Origin: an uncultured Pelagibacteraceae bacterium
GTDB taxonomy: Bacteria > Pseudomonadota > Alphaproteobacteria > Pelagibacterales > Pelagibacteraceae
NCBI GenBank assembly: GCA_902594245.1
Contig: CACJLM010000003.1
Span: 1 to 45,815, forward strand
Length of the DNA: 45,815 nucleotides
Direction of reading: 5' to 3'
The translations under genes and the position numbers were made by a program. How positions within the stretch are numbered: the stretch's first letter is position 1; each line of letters starts with the position of its first letter. The notes beneath the pieces were generated by a model, which made no database searches, had not been told where the DNA came from, and saw nothing but the letters and a program-made list of their open reading frames with translations. Shown in pieces: positions 20,171 to 29,176 of the stretch.

Positions 20171-22243
20171 ATGTTTAAAGTATATAAGAAGGAAATTGAA
20201 GTAGCAGGAAAGAAAATAATTTTAGAAACAGGTAAAGTAGCTAGACAAGCGGATGGAGCAATAATCGCAACATGTGGTGAGACAGTAGTTTTGGCAACAG
20301 TGGTAGGTGCTAAAAAAGTAAATCCTGACATGGATTACTTTCCATTATCTGTAAATTACCAGGAAAAATATTATGCAGCTGGAAAAATTCCGGGTGGATA
20401 TTTTAAGAGAGAAGCAAGGCCAACTGAAAGTGAAACATTAATCTCAAGATTAATTGATAGACCAATCAGACCATTGTTTCCTGATGAATTTAAAAATGAA
20501 GTACAGTTATTACCTACGGTAATTTCTTATGATAAAGAAAATGAAGCTGATATTTTATCAATTAATGCCTCATCAGCAGCATTAGCTATATCAGGAATGC
20601 CATTTATGGGTCCTGTAGGTGCTTCTAGAGTTGGATATATCGATGGAAAATATATTTTAAATCCCTCTAAAACAGAATTAGAAAAATCAAGGTTGGATTT
20701 AGTAGTAGCGGGTACGAAAGATGCTGTGCTTATGGTTGAATCTGAGGCAAATGGTTTAACAGAGGAAGAAATGTTAAATGCAGTCAAATTTGGTCACGAA
20801 GGTTTCATCCCAGTAATTAAGATGATCGAAGAACTTGCTAAAGAATGCAGAAAACCAGAGTGGATTATTGAAAAAAAAGATTTGTCTGAAGTAAAGAAAA
20901 AACTCGAGACAACTTTCACTGAAGATCTTAAAAAAGCTTTTGCTACAAGAGACAAACAGGACAGATCCAACCAAATCTCAGAAATAACAGATAAAGCAAA
21001 AAAATTATATGAAGAGGATGAAAATTATACTGATCTTGATGTAAACAGTCAGTTAAAAAATCTTGAAAAATCTATTGTAAGAACAGACATTCTCAAAAAT
21101 AAGAAAAGAATTGATGGTAGAGGTTTATCTGATGTAAGACCAATCTTATGTGAAGTTGGTGTTCTACCAAGAACTCACGGTTCAGCATTGTTTACTAGGG
21201 GTGAAACACAGGCAATAGTTACTGCAACTCTTGGTACATCTGATGACGAACAAAGAATTGAAAGTTTAGATGGTCTTCAAAGAGAAAGATTTATGCTTCA
21301 CTATAACTTTCCACCATTTTCAGTTGGAGAAACGGGAAGAATTGGAACTGGTAGGAGAGAAATAGGACATGGTAAGTTAGCGTGGAGGGCTATTCATTCT
21401 TCATTACCATCAAAAGAGTCATTTCCTTATACTTTTAGAGTAGTTTCAGAGATTACAGAGTCTAACGGTTCTTCTTCTATGGCTACTGTTTGTGGAACAT
21501 CATTAGCACTGATGGATGCTGGTGTGCCAATAAAAGAACCAGTTGCAGGTATAGCAATGGGTTTAATTAAAGAGGGTGATGATTTTAGTGTCCTTTCAGA
21601 CATTTTGGGTGATGAAGATCACTTGGGAGATATGGATTTTAAAGTTGCAGGAACTAAAGATGGAATTACTTCACTTCAAATGGATATTAAGATTACTGGT
21701 ATTACATTTGAGATTATGGAGCAGGCATTAAGGCAAGCTAAAGATGGAAGAGTTCATATCTTAGGAGAAATGAATAAAGCATTATCAGCTTCAAGATCTG
21801 AAGTTGGAAAACACACTCCTAAAATGGAAAAAATTACAGTTGATAAAAAAGATATTGCAGCTGTTATTGGAAAAGGTGGAGCAACAATCAGAGAGATAGT
21901 TGAAAAATCAGGTGCTAAAGTAGATGTAAATGATGAAGGTATAGTGACAGTTGCTGCTCCAGACGAGGAGTCTAGAAATATAGCTATGCAGATGATTAAA
22001 GACATTACAGCTAAAGCTGAATTAAATAAAATTTATTCAGGTAAAGTAATGAAAATTATGGAGTTCGGTGCATTTGTTAATTTCTTAGGAAAACAAGATG
22101 GACTTGTTCACATTTCAGAATTATCAGACAAAAGAGTAGCTAAAGTTACTGATGTTGTCAAAGAAGGTGATGAAGTAAAAGTTAGAGTAATTGGTTTTGA
22201 CAGAGGTAAAGTTAAACTTTCTATGAAACAAGCTGCTGAATAA
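20171..22243 (+). CDS. pnp: Polyribonucleotide nucleotidyltransferase
   Basis: [46 protein letters not shown]-terminal KH ([14 protein letters not shown]) and S1 domains. Confidence 0.98.
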   Translation: MFKVYKKEIEVAGKKIILETGKVARQADGAIIATCGETVVLATVVGAKKVNPDMDYFPLSVNYQEKYYAAGKIPGGYFKREARPTESETLISRLIDRPIRPLFPDEFKNEVQLLPTVISYDKENEADILSINASSAALAISGMPFMGPVGASRVGYIDGKYILNPSKTELEKSRLDLVVAGTKDAVLMVESEANGLTEEEMLNAVKFGHEGFIPVIKMIEELAKECRKPEWIIEKKDLSEVKKKLETTFTEDLKKAFATRDKQDRSNQISEITDKAKKLYEEDENYTDLDVNSQLKNLEKSIVRTDILKNKKRIDGRGLSDVRPILCEVGVLPRTHGSALFTRGETQAIVTATLGTSDDEQRIESLDGLQRERFMLHYNFPPFSVGETGRIGTGRREIGHGKLAWRAIHSSLPSKESFPYTFRVVSEITESNGSSSMATVCGTSLALMDAGVPIKEPVAGIAMGLIKEGDDFSVLSDILGDEDHLGDMDFKVAGTKDGITSLQMDIKITGITFEIMEQALRQAKDGRVHILGEMNKALSASRSEVGKHTPKMEKITVDKKDIAAVIGKGGATIREIVEKSGAKVDVNDEGIVTVAAPDEESRNIAMQMIKDITAKAELNKIYSGKVMKIMEFGAFVNFLGKQDGLVHISELSDKRVAKVTDVVKEGDEVKVRVIGFDRGKVKLSMKQAAE

Positions 22244-22246
22244 AAG

Positions 22247-22366
22247 TTAAAACCCACCTCGCCAATTGTTTTTATCATTAAATTGATCTTTTTCTTTTTT
22301 AGAGGTGGGTCTAAATAGATAATAAATTACAAATACTAAACAAGCTAAATAAATAAATATTTCCAT
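22247..22366 (-). CDS. Small single-TM protein (39 aa), downstream of fabI
   Basis: Translation MEIFIYLACLVFVIYYLFRPTSKKEKDQFNDKNNWRGGF; starts 14 nt after the fabI stop; below the ORF track length cutoff. Confidence 0.5.
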   Translation of the reverse strand: MEIFIYLACLVFVIYYLFRPTSKKEKDQFNDKNNWRGGF

Positions 22367-22380
22367 AATTTTGATTAATA

Positions 22381-23166
22381 TTAACTAATATTTTTAGGAT
22401 CTGGCATGCCAACTTTATTATATCCAGCATCTACATAGTGAATTTCACCAGTAACACCGTTTGCAAGGTCACTAAGTAGGTATAATGCTGAATTTCCAAC
22501 ATCATGTATATCTACGTTTCTTTTTAATAAAGAATGATCTTCATTCCATTTATATAAGAATTTTGCATCTCCAATAGCAGAAGCAGCTAATGTTTTAATA
22601 GGCCCCGCGCTTATCGCATTTACCCTCATACCTCTAGCACCTAGATCTCTTGCAAGATATTTAACACTAGACTCTAAAGCAGCCTTACAGACACCCATTA
22701 CATTATAATTTGGAATAGCTTTGTTTGCTTCGTAGCTTAAGGTAATTAAACTTCCACCTTCTTTCATTACTTTTGAAGCTTCTTTTGCAACTTCTGTAAA
22801 TGAAAAACATGATATTAACATGCTTCTTAAAAAGTTTTCTCTAGATGTATTTAAATATTCACCAGATAATTCTGATTTATCTGAAAAAGCAATTGCATGA
22901 ACCACAAAGTCAATTTCACCCCACTGTGATTTAACATCTTCAAATAATTTTATTACATCTTCTTTTTTTTCAACATCACAACTGAATGTTACTTTTGAAT
23001 TTAATTTTTCAGCTAAAGGTATAACTCTTTTCTTTAATGCATCACCCAAATATGTAAATGCAAGTTCAGCTCCAGCTTCCGCAAGTTTTTGTGAGATGCC
23101 CCAAGCGATAGATCTTTCATTGGCAACGCCCATGATTAATCCTTTTTTACCCTTCATCAAACTCAT
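22381..23166 (-). CDS. fabI: Enoyl-[acyl-carrier-protein] reductase (NADH)
   Basis: GLIMGVANERSIAWGISQKLAEAGAELAFTY, LARDLGARGMRVNAISAGPIKTLAASAI. Confidence 0.95.
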   Translation of the reverse strand: MSLMKGKKGLIMGVANERSIAWGISQKLAEAGAELAFTYLGDALKKRVIPLAEKLNSKVTFSCDVEKKEDVIKLFEDVKSQWGEIDFVVHAIAFSDKSELSGEYLNTSRENFLRSMLISCFSFTEVAKEASKVMKEGGSLITLSYEANKAIPNYNVMGVCKAALESSVKYLARDLGARGMRVNAISAGPIKTLAASAIGDAKFLYKWNEDHSLLKRNVDIHDVGNSALYLLSDLANGVTGEIHYVDAGYNKVGMPDPKNIS

Positions 23167-23169
23167 AAT

Positions 23170-24384
23170 TTAAACCTTTTCAAAAATTAAAGCAGCGTTA
23201 GTTCCACCGAAACCAAAACTATTAGACATCACTGTATTTAAAGCTACACCGGTTTCTGTTTTTGCAACAATTGGAAATTTTTTAGCCTCTTCATCCATCT
23301 CATTTATATTTGCTGATCCAGCAATAAAATTATTTTTCATCATTATTAAACAATAAATTGCTTCATGCACTGATGCAGCTCCTAAAGGATGACCTGACAG
23401 AGACTTTGTTGAACTAATTTTAGGAACATTATCTCCAAAAGTATTTTTAACTGCGTTTAGTTCTGTAATATCACCGACCGGTGTAGAAGTGCCGTGAGTA
23501 TTAATATAATCAATTTTATTTTTAGCAGTAGCTATTGCCATTTGCATACATCTTACTGCTCCTTCACCCGACGGTGCTACCATATCATATCCATCTGAGG
23601 TTGCTCCATAACCAGTTAATTCTGCGTATATTTTAGCACCTCTTGCTCTAGCATGTTCGTATTCTTCAAGCACTAAAACTCCACCACCACCAGCAATTAC
23701 AAAACCATCTCTAGTTTTATCATATGCTCTTGATGCTGTTTCAGGAGCATCATTATATTTTGACGATAGGGCTGTCATCGCGTCAAACATTGCTGTCATC
23801 GCCCAATGAATTTCTTCACTACCACCTGCGAATACAATATCTTGTTTTCCCATTTGAATTAATTCCATTGAATTACCAATACAGTGACCACTCGTAGCAC
23901 AAGCAGAGCTCATTGTATAATTGGTTCCTTTAATTTTGAAAGGAACAGCTAAGGTTGCGGATGCAGTACTAGCCATGGTTCTTGGAACCACAAATGGACC
24001 CATTAATTTCGGCGTTTTAGCTCTTGTTTTATCCGCTGCTAAAATTACATTTTCGATAGATGGTCCTCCAGAACCCATAACAATTCCAGTTTTAAAATTA
24101 CTTACCTCTTTTTCTTCTAGACCGGAGTCAGCAATAGCCTCTTTCATTGCAATATAATTATAGGCTGAACCTGAACCCATAAATCTAATTGTTTTTCTAT
24201 CTATATGATCTTCTAATTTAATATTGGGTTTACCATGTACATGGCTTTTTAAATTGTGTTCTTTGTATTCTTCAGCATAAGAAATTCCTGATTTAGAGTT
24301 TAATAATGATTTATAAACTTCCTCTTGATTGTTACCTAAGCATGATACAATACCCATTCCTGTTATTACTACTCTTCTCATCAT
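23170..24384 (-). CDS. fabB: 3-oxoacyl-ACP synthase I
   Basis: [30 protein letters not shown] (active-site Cys), [23 protein letters not shown]. Confidence 0.94.
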   Translation of the reverse strand: MMRRVVITGMGIVSCLGNNQEEVYKSLLNSKSGISYAEEYKEHNLKSHVHGKPNIKLEDHIDRKTIRFMGSGSAYNYIAMKEAIADSGLEEKEVSNFKTGIVMGSGGPSIENVILAADKTRAKTPKLMGPFVVPRTMASTASATLAVPFKIKGTNYTMSSACATSGHCIGNSMELIQMGKQDIVFAGGSEEIHWAMTAMFDAMTALSSKYNDAPETASRAYDKTRDGFVIAGGGGVLVLEEYEHARARGAKIYAELTGYGATSDGYDMVAPSGEGAVRCMQMAIATAKNKIDYINTHGTSTPVGDITELNAVKNTFGDNVPKISSTKSLSGHPLGAASVHEAIYCLIMMKNNFIAGSANINEMDEEAKKFPIVAKTETGVALNTVMSNSFGFGGTNAALIFEKV

Positions 24385-24881
24385 CTAAACAATCCTACTT
24401 TTAAACTTTCAGCTGAATAAATTTTTTTACCATCTGCTGATACTATTCCATTAGCGAGCCCCACAGTAGTTCCTCCTGGAGACATAATTTTTTTCATATC
24501 AATTTCATATGTTACTAATTTAACATTTTGTAAAACTTCGCCAGTAAATTTTACAGTCCCTACACCCAATGCTCTTCCTTTTCCTGGGTTTCCAATCCAA
24601 CCCAAATAAAAACCTACTAGCTGCCACATAGCGTCAAGACCAAGACAACCAGGCATCACAGGATCTTCTTTAAAGTGACAATCAAAAAACCAAAGATCTT
24701 TTTTAATGTCTAATTCAGCCTTAAGAGATCCTTTCTTGAAGGCGCCATTATTATCATTAATTTCAGTAATTCTATCAAACATCAGCATTGGTGGAAGTGG
24801 TAATTTAGCATTTCCAGGCCCAAAAAGACCACCATTTCCACAGTTTATTAGTTCATCATACGTATAGGAGCTTTTTTTCAT
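24381..24881 (-). CDS. fabA: 3-hydroxydecanoyl-ACP dehydratase / isomerase
   Basis: [47 protein letters not shown]. Confidence 0.95.
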   Translation of the reverse strand: MKKSSYTYDELINCGNGGLFGPGNAKLPLPPMLMFDRITEINDNNGAFKKGSLKAELDIKKDLWFFDCHFKEDPVMPGCLGLDAMWQLVGFYLGWIGNPGKGRALGVGTVKFTGEVLQNVKLVTYEIDMKKIMSPGGTTVGLANGIVSADGKKIYSAESLKVGLFR

Positions 24882-24933
24882 AAATTTTGAATTCCGTTCT
24901 ACTTGATTTTATTAAAATATAATATACATAAAG

Positions 24934-24950
24934 TTTAGAACTATTATAAA
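24934..24950. promoter_or_regulatory. Putative Irr/ICE box between fabA and irr (TTTAGAACTATTATAAA)
   Basis: Near-palindrome TTTAGAA-N3-TTaTAAA, one mismatch from a TTTAGAA-N3-TTCTAAA Irr-type motif (consensus from memory). Confidence 0.55.
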
Positions 24951-24955
24951 AAAGA

Positions 24956-25384
24956 ATGATAAAAAATAGCGAATTTATTGATAAATTAAGATCTTCAGGG
25001 CTAAGACCAACTAAACAAAGGCTTAAAATATGTGAGTTATTGTTTAATAGAGACAATACTTTTCATTTTACAATTAACGACCTCGCAAAAAATATATCAA
25101 GGCAACTCAACGAAAAAATATCTTTAGCAACAGTTTACAACACTGTTCATGCATTTAAAAACAAAGGGTATCTAAAAGAAATTTCTATAAATAGTGACAA
25201 AAGTTATTTCGACACTAACACGACAAATCATCATCATTTTTTTGATCAAGATACGAATGAGTTAATTGATTGCACTGATGATGAAATTGAAACACCAAAA
25301 ATTAAAAAAAATATTTTAGGAAAAAAAATAAATTCAGTAGAAGTATTGATTAAAGTTGCAACTGATAATCAAAATCAAAAATAA
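24956..25384 (+). CDS. irr: Irr-like Fur-family iron/heme-responsive regulator
   Basis: LRSSGLRPTKQRLKICELLF, SLATVYNTVHAFKNKGYLKEI, NTTNHHHFF; divergent to fabA, the usual alphaproteobacterial irr-fabAB context. Confidence 0.82.
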   Translation: MIKNSEFIDKLRSSGLRPTKQRLKICELLFNRDNTFHFTINDLAKNISRQLNEKISLATVYNTVHAFKNKGYLKEISINSDKSYFDTNTTNHHHFFDQDTNELIDCTDDEIETPKIKKNILGKKINSVEVLIKVATDNQNQK

Positions 25385-25413
25385 TATAATAATTTCAATA
25401 GTTTAAATTATAC

Positions 25414-25430
25414 ATTATAACAATTCTAAA
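25414..25430. promoter_or_regulatory. Putative Irr/ICE box upstream of rubrerythrin (ATTATAACAATTCTAAA)
   Basis: Right half exact TTCTAAA; left half ATTATAA matches TTTAGAA at 5/7; sits just upstream of the candidate -35. Confidence 0.45.
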
Positions 25431-25433
25431 CTA

Positions 25434-25463
25434 TTGACATCTTTATCTCATGACTTATATACT
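25434..25463 (+). promoter_or_regulatory. Putative sigma70 promoter for rubrerythrin (TTGACA-N18-TATACT)
   Basis: TTGACA 25434-25439, TATACT 25458-25463; strong AAGGAG Shine-Dalgarno before the ATG at 25490. Confidence 0.7.
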
Positions 25464-25489
25464 AATCAAAGTTAATTAAGGAGATTAAA

Positions 25490-25906
25490 ATGTCATTAAA
25501 AGGAACAAAGACAGAGGAAAACTTGAAAGCAGCATTTGCAGGTGAGAGCCAAGCAAATAGAAGATATTTATATTTTGCTCAAAAAGCTGATATTGAAGGT
25601 TACAATGATGTAGCTACAGTTTTTAGATCAACTGCTGAAGGTGAAACAGGACATGCTCATGGACATCTTGAGTATTTAGAACAAGTTGGAGATCCAGCAA
25701 CTGGTAAGCCGATCGGTGAAACTAAAGCAAACTTAGAGTCTGCTGTAGCTGGTGAAACGCATGAATATACAGACATGTACCCAGGTATGGCTAAAACAGC
25801 TAGAGAAGAAGGATTTGAAGAAATTGCTGATTGGTTTGAAACATTAGCAAAAGCTGAAAAATCTCACGCTGGTAAATTTCAAAAAACTTTAGAGTCTATT
25901 AGCTAA
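25490..25906 (+). CDS. Rubrerythrin-family ferritin-like di-iron protein (no rubredoxin domain)
   Basis: GTKTEENLKAAFAGESQANRRYLYFAQKAD, STAEGETGHAHGHLEYL, AKAEKSHAGKFQKTLE; no CxxC rubredoxin tail. Confidence 0.93.
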   Translation: MSLKGTKTEENLKAAFAGESQANRRYLYFAQKADIEGYNDVATVFRSTAEGETGHAHGHLEYLEQVGDPATGKPIGETKANLESAVAGETHEYTDMYPGMAKTAREEGFEEIADWFETLAKAEKSHAGKFQKTLESIS

Positions 25907-25917
25907 TATATTTAATT

Positions 25918-25938
25918 AGTGGGCGTTTATCGCCCACT
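25918..25938. terminator. Hairpin after rubrerythrin (AGTGGGCG-TTTAT-CGCCCACT)
   Basis: Perfect 8-bp GC-rich stem, 5-nt loop; followed by AAAATTTTAAAAATTT rather than a clean T tract. Confidence 0.6.
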
Positions 25939-25964
25939 AAAATTTTAAAAATTTACAAAAATAA

Positions 25965-26063
25965 ATGATAGAGCAATTTGTACAAACAATTAAAGATTGG
26001 TGTAACGAACCTGTAATTATGGTTTCAATTGCTTTAGTTTTGATAATGAATCTAGCGATATGA
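25965..26063 (+). CDS. Small hydrophobic peptide (32 aa), translationally overlapping the next gene
   Basis: Translation MIEQFVQTIKDWCNEPVIMVSIALVLIMNLAI; TGA stop overlaps the downstream ATG (ATGA). Below the track length cutoff. Confidence 0.5.
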   Translation: MIEQFVQTIKDWCNEPVIMVSIALVLIMNLAI

Positions 26064-27391
26064 GTAAAGAAGGAAGTACAGAAGCTCCTATAAGACATCC
26101 AATAGATTTTGAAAATCCAGATTTTTTAAATCCAGAAAAATTAGATGCTGAGATGAGAAGAGTTTTTGACATTTGTCATGGTTGTAGAAGATGTTTTAAT
26201 CTTTGTGACTCTTTCCCAAAACTTTTTGATATGATTGATGAGTCTAAAAATGAAGATGTTGAAAGCCTATCAAGTGATCAGTTTGCTCCAGTAGTTGATG
26301 CATGTACATTATGTGATATGTGTTTTATGACTAAATGTCCATATGTACCTCCACATGATTTTGATCTAGATTTTCCCCACTTAATGTTGAGATATAGAAC
26401 AGCTCAAAAGAAACAAGGTAAACTGCACGTTGTACCTAGGCAATTAGCTGAAATTGATAGAAATTCAAAAATTGGAATAATGTTTTCAGGCTTAATAAAC
26501 TGGATGTCTAATATCAAAAATAAAATTTTTAGAAAAATAATACAAATAGTTGCGGGTATAGATTTTAGAGTCCAATTACCAAAATATAATTCTGAAACTT
26601 TTTCAAATTATTTTAAAAAAAATAATAGTAAATTAAGTTATGAGAATAAGAAAAGTGAAAGAAAAGTTGTTATTTATTCAACTTGCTTTGTAAATTTTAA
26701 TAAAAAAAATACAGGTGTTGCAGCTTTGAAAGTATTAAAGAAAAATGGAGTTGAGGTTCAAGAGGCATATCCTGGTTGTTGTGGAATGCCATTTTTGGAA
26801 CAAGCAGATTTACCAAAAGTAGTTGAACAAGCCAAAAAAGTTTCAAATGATTTAATAGAATGGATAGACAAAGGCTATAGTGTAGTTACCCTTACAGCAA
26901 GCTGTGGTTTAATGTTAAAATTTGAATGGCCACTTTTACTACCCAACGATGAAAATATAAAGAAATTATCAGCTAATATAATGGATATTGATGAATATGT
27001 AGTTGATATATCTAACAAGGAAGGATTGGCAGATGGGTTAGAAGAAATAGATGGCGGTGTTACTGTTCACAATGCCTGCCATGCACGTGCTCAAAATATG
27101 GGAATTAAAGCTAGAGATATGCTTAAATTAATTCCCAATATAAAAATTGATGTAGTTGAGAGATGTGCTGGTCATGGTGGAACATTTGGTGTCATGAAAG
27201 ATACACATGATTTAGCTATTAAAGTTGGAAGACCAACTGCCAGACAAATAAAAAATAAAAATAATAAATATATGGCCTCAGATTGTCCGTTAGCAGGTAA
27301 ACATTTAAAACAATTAGAGGTAGATACAAATATTTCAAATGATGAGGCACTACACCCTATCGAATTAATGGCCAAAAGTTATAAGTTATGA
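26060..27391 (+). CDS. (Fe-S)-binding oxidoreductase with heterodisulfide-reductase/GlpC-like CCG domains
   Basis: CHGCRRCFNLCDSFP and CTLCDMCFMTKCPYVPP ferredoxin motifs; CCG motif (YPGCCGMPF) and VVERCAGHGGTFG. Confidence 0.88.
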   Translation: MSKEGSTEAPIRHPIDFENPDFLNPEKLDAEMRRVFDICHGCRRCFNLCDSFPKLFDMIDESKNEDVESLSSDQFAPVVDACTLCDMCFMTKCPYVPPHDFDLDFPHLMLRYRTAQKKQGKLHVVPRQLAEIDRNSKIGIMFSGLINWMSNIKNKIFRKIIQIVAGIDFRVQLPKYNSETFSNYFKKNNSKLSYENKKSERKVVIYSTCFVNFNKKNTGVAALKVLKKNGVEVQEAYPGCCGMPFLEQADLPKVVEQAKKVSNDLIEWIDKGYSVVTLTASCGLMLKFEWPLLLPNDENIKKLSANIMDIDEYVVDISNKEGLADGLEEIDGGVTVHNACHARAQNMGIKARDMLKLIPNIKIDVVERCAGHGGTFGVMKDTHDLAIKVGRPTARQIKNKNNKYMASDCPLAGKHLKQLEVDTNISNDEALHPIELMAKSYKL

Positions 27392-27987
27392 TCATGCCAA
27401 AAGAAAAAAAATTAATCCAAAAAGAGGACATCATGCCTTTAGATGTCTATACAAGACAAAGAAAAGAATTGAGAAAAAGTATTGTTGAATTTAAAAAAGA
27501 TAGAAGAGTTCCATTAGGACCTTACGCTACTTTTTATTTTGAAAGTTATGAAACAATGTTAGCTCAAGTACAGGAAATGCTTTACATCGAAAAAGGGGGA
27601 GATGAACAATTGAAAGATGAACTTTCAGCATATAATCCTTTAGTTCCAAATGGTATGGAATTAACAGCCACTTTAATGTTTGAAATAGACAATCCAGTTT
27701 CTAGAGCAGCATTTTTAGGTAAAGTAGGTGGAATAGAGGAAAAAGTTTATATGAAAATTGATGGCGATTTGATTAAAGCAATCCCCGAAGAAGATGTTGA
27801 TAGAACTTCTGCTGAAGGAAAAGCATCGTCAGTTCAATTTATTCATTTTAAATTTACAGAGGAACAAGTAAAAAAGTTTAAGTCAAAAGAAACATTAATT
27901 GAGCTTGGAATTGATCACGATGAATATTCTCATGCAACAAAATTAAATGACTTAACAGTAAAATCTTTGTCAAATGATTTTATTTAA
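27388..27987 (+). CDS. DUF3501-family protein
   Basis: YTRQRKELRKSIVEFKKDRRVPLGPYATFYFESYETMLAQVQEMLYIEKGG; adjacent to rubrerythrin and the Fe-S oxidoreductase, a known association; overlaps the Fe-S gene by 4 nt. Confidence 0.8.
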   Translation: MIMPKEKKLIQKEDIMPLDVYTRQRKELRKSIVEFKKDRRVPLGPYATFYFESYETMLAQVQEMLYIEKGGDEQLKDELSAYNPLVPNGMELTATLMFEIDNPVSRAAFLGKVGGIEEKVYMKIDGDLIKAIPEEDVDRTSAEGKASSVQFIHFKFTEEQVKKFKSKETLIELGIDHDEYSHATKLNDLTVKSLSNDFI

Positions 27988-28423
27988 TTGAGCCCCAAAC
28001 ATTTTCAATTTTGATCCAGCCCTTAAATTTTTTTGTTTTAACTTGACACCAAATACCGTCACATTTTTCAACAATTAAAACCTTACCTTTTTGAATTTTT
28101 GCCAAAGGACTAGAAAAATTAGATGGTTTTTTAAATAAAATTTTATCATCTAAATTGATTATAGAATTTGCCTTCTTAAGTTGCGACCAGTGAATCCATC
28201 CACTATTATTTTTAAAATCAATTATTCTTCTCCAATTCTCTTTTTTATCTATTTGTTTTATTGGTAAATTAATTTTTTTATAAATGTATTTTATTGGTGA
28301 GTCGAAACTTGGCCCATATCTGACGTTTACTTTATTTTTTTTTAATGAAAGGTAAATTTCATCTGAAAAGACCTGTAATGGAAAAAAAAAACAAATTAAT
28401 ATTAAAAAGAAATTTTTTTTCAT
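27980..28423 (-). CDS. Exported bacterial SH3-domain protein
   Basis: Signal peptide; KNKVNVRYGPSFDSPIKYIYKK, CDGIWCQVKTKKFKGWI. Confidence 0.85.
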   Translation of the reverse strand: MKKNFFLILICFFFPLQVFSDEIYLSLKKNKVNVRYGPSFDSPIKYIYKKINLPIKQIDKKENWRRIIDFKNNSGWIHWSQLKKANSIINLDDKILFKKPSNFSSPLAKIQKGKVLIVEKCDGIWCQVKTKKFKGWIKIENVWGSIK

Positions 28424-28438
28424 TTTTTTAAATTTATT

Positions 28439-29176
28439 TTATCTTTTTTTGAATTTTACTTTTCTAAAATTAAGATTTAGTAAATCAATAATTAATATTT
28501 GATTTTTCAAATTTTGACCTATTTCTATTAACATTTTTAAAGCTTCATTTGCTTGAGTAGCACCTACTATAGTTGCAGTTGTTCCAAGAACTCCTTCAAA
28601 TTCACAATTTAAGATATCGTCGGTAACCTCTTTTTCTTGATAAAAATTCTTTAATGATGCTGTTTTTTTGTTTTTAAAATCAAATGTAAATATATGACCA
28701 TCAAATTTACTAATAGCACCGGTAACTAATTTTTTTTTAAACTTAATACAATAATCATTGATTAAAAACTTAGTTTTGAAATTATCAGAACCGTCTATAA
28801 TAAGTTCATAATCTTTGATTATTTTTTCAATATTGTTTTCATCAAGTCTTGAATTGTAGGTTTTAATTTTTGTTAGTGGATTTATTTCTTTAAGTTTTAT
28901 TGCTGCTACACTGACTTTTGATTTTTTTATATCTTTAGAATTAAATAAACTTTGTCTATGAATGTTTGAAAGATTAACAATATCATTATCTATTAAGCCA
29001 ATAGTACCTACTCCAGCTCTTACAAGATTTTCTGCAGCAGGACACCCAAGACCACCAACACCAACAATTAAGATCTTTGAGGATAGAATTTTTTTTTGAC
29101 CATTTGCACCTATATCTTTAAGAACTAGTTGTCTTGAAAATCTTTCAATTTGAGATTTATTTAAGCTGTTTTTCAT
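28439..29176 (-). CDS. ThiF/MoeB/HesA-family adenylyltransferase
   Basis: RFSRQLVLKDIGANGQKKILSSKILIVGVGGLGCPAAENLVRAGVGTIGLIDND, SNIHRQ. Confidence 0.9.
   Translation of the reverse strand: MKNSLNKSQIERFSRQLVLKDIGANGQKKILSSKILIVGVGGLGCPAAENLVRAGVGTIGLIDNDIVNLSNIHRQSLFNSKDIKKSKVSVAAIKLKEINPLTKIKTYNSRLDENNIEKIIKDYELIIDGSDNFKTKFLINDYCIKFKKKLVTGAISKFDGHIFTFDFKNKKTASLKNFYQEKEVTDDILNCEFEGVLGTTATIVGATQANEALKMLIEIGQNLKNQILIIDLLNLNFRKVKFKKR

Noticed and set aside
19638-20331. Minus-strand ORFs opposite rbfA and rpsO/pnp
   Set aside because: Antisense to ribosomal/RNA-processing genes; the second mostly reflects reverse reading of the repeat and pnp 5' end ([10 protein letters not shown]).
24856-25056. 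Minus-strand 66-aa ORF spanning the fabA-irr gap
   Set aside because: Covers the divergent promoter region and the irr 5' end; better explained as regulatory DNA plus irr.
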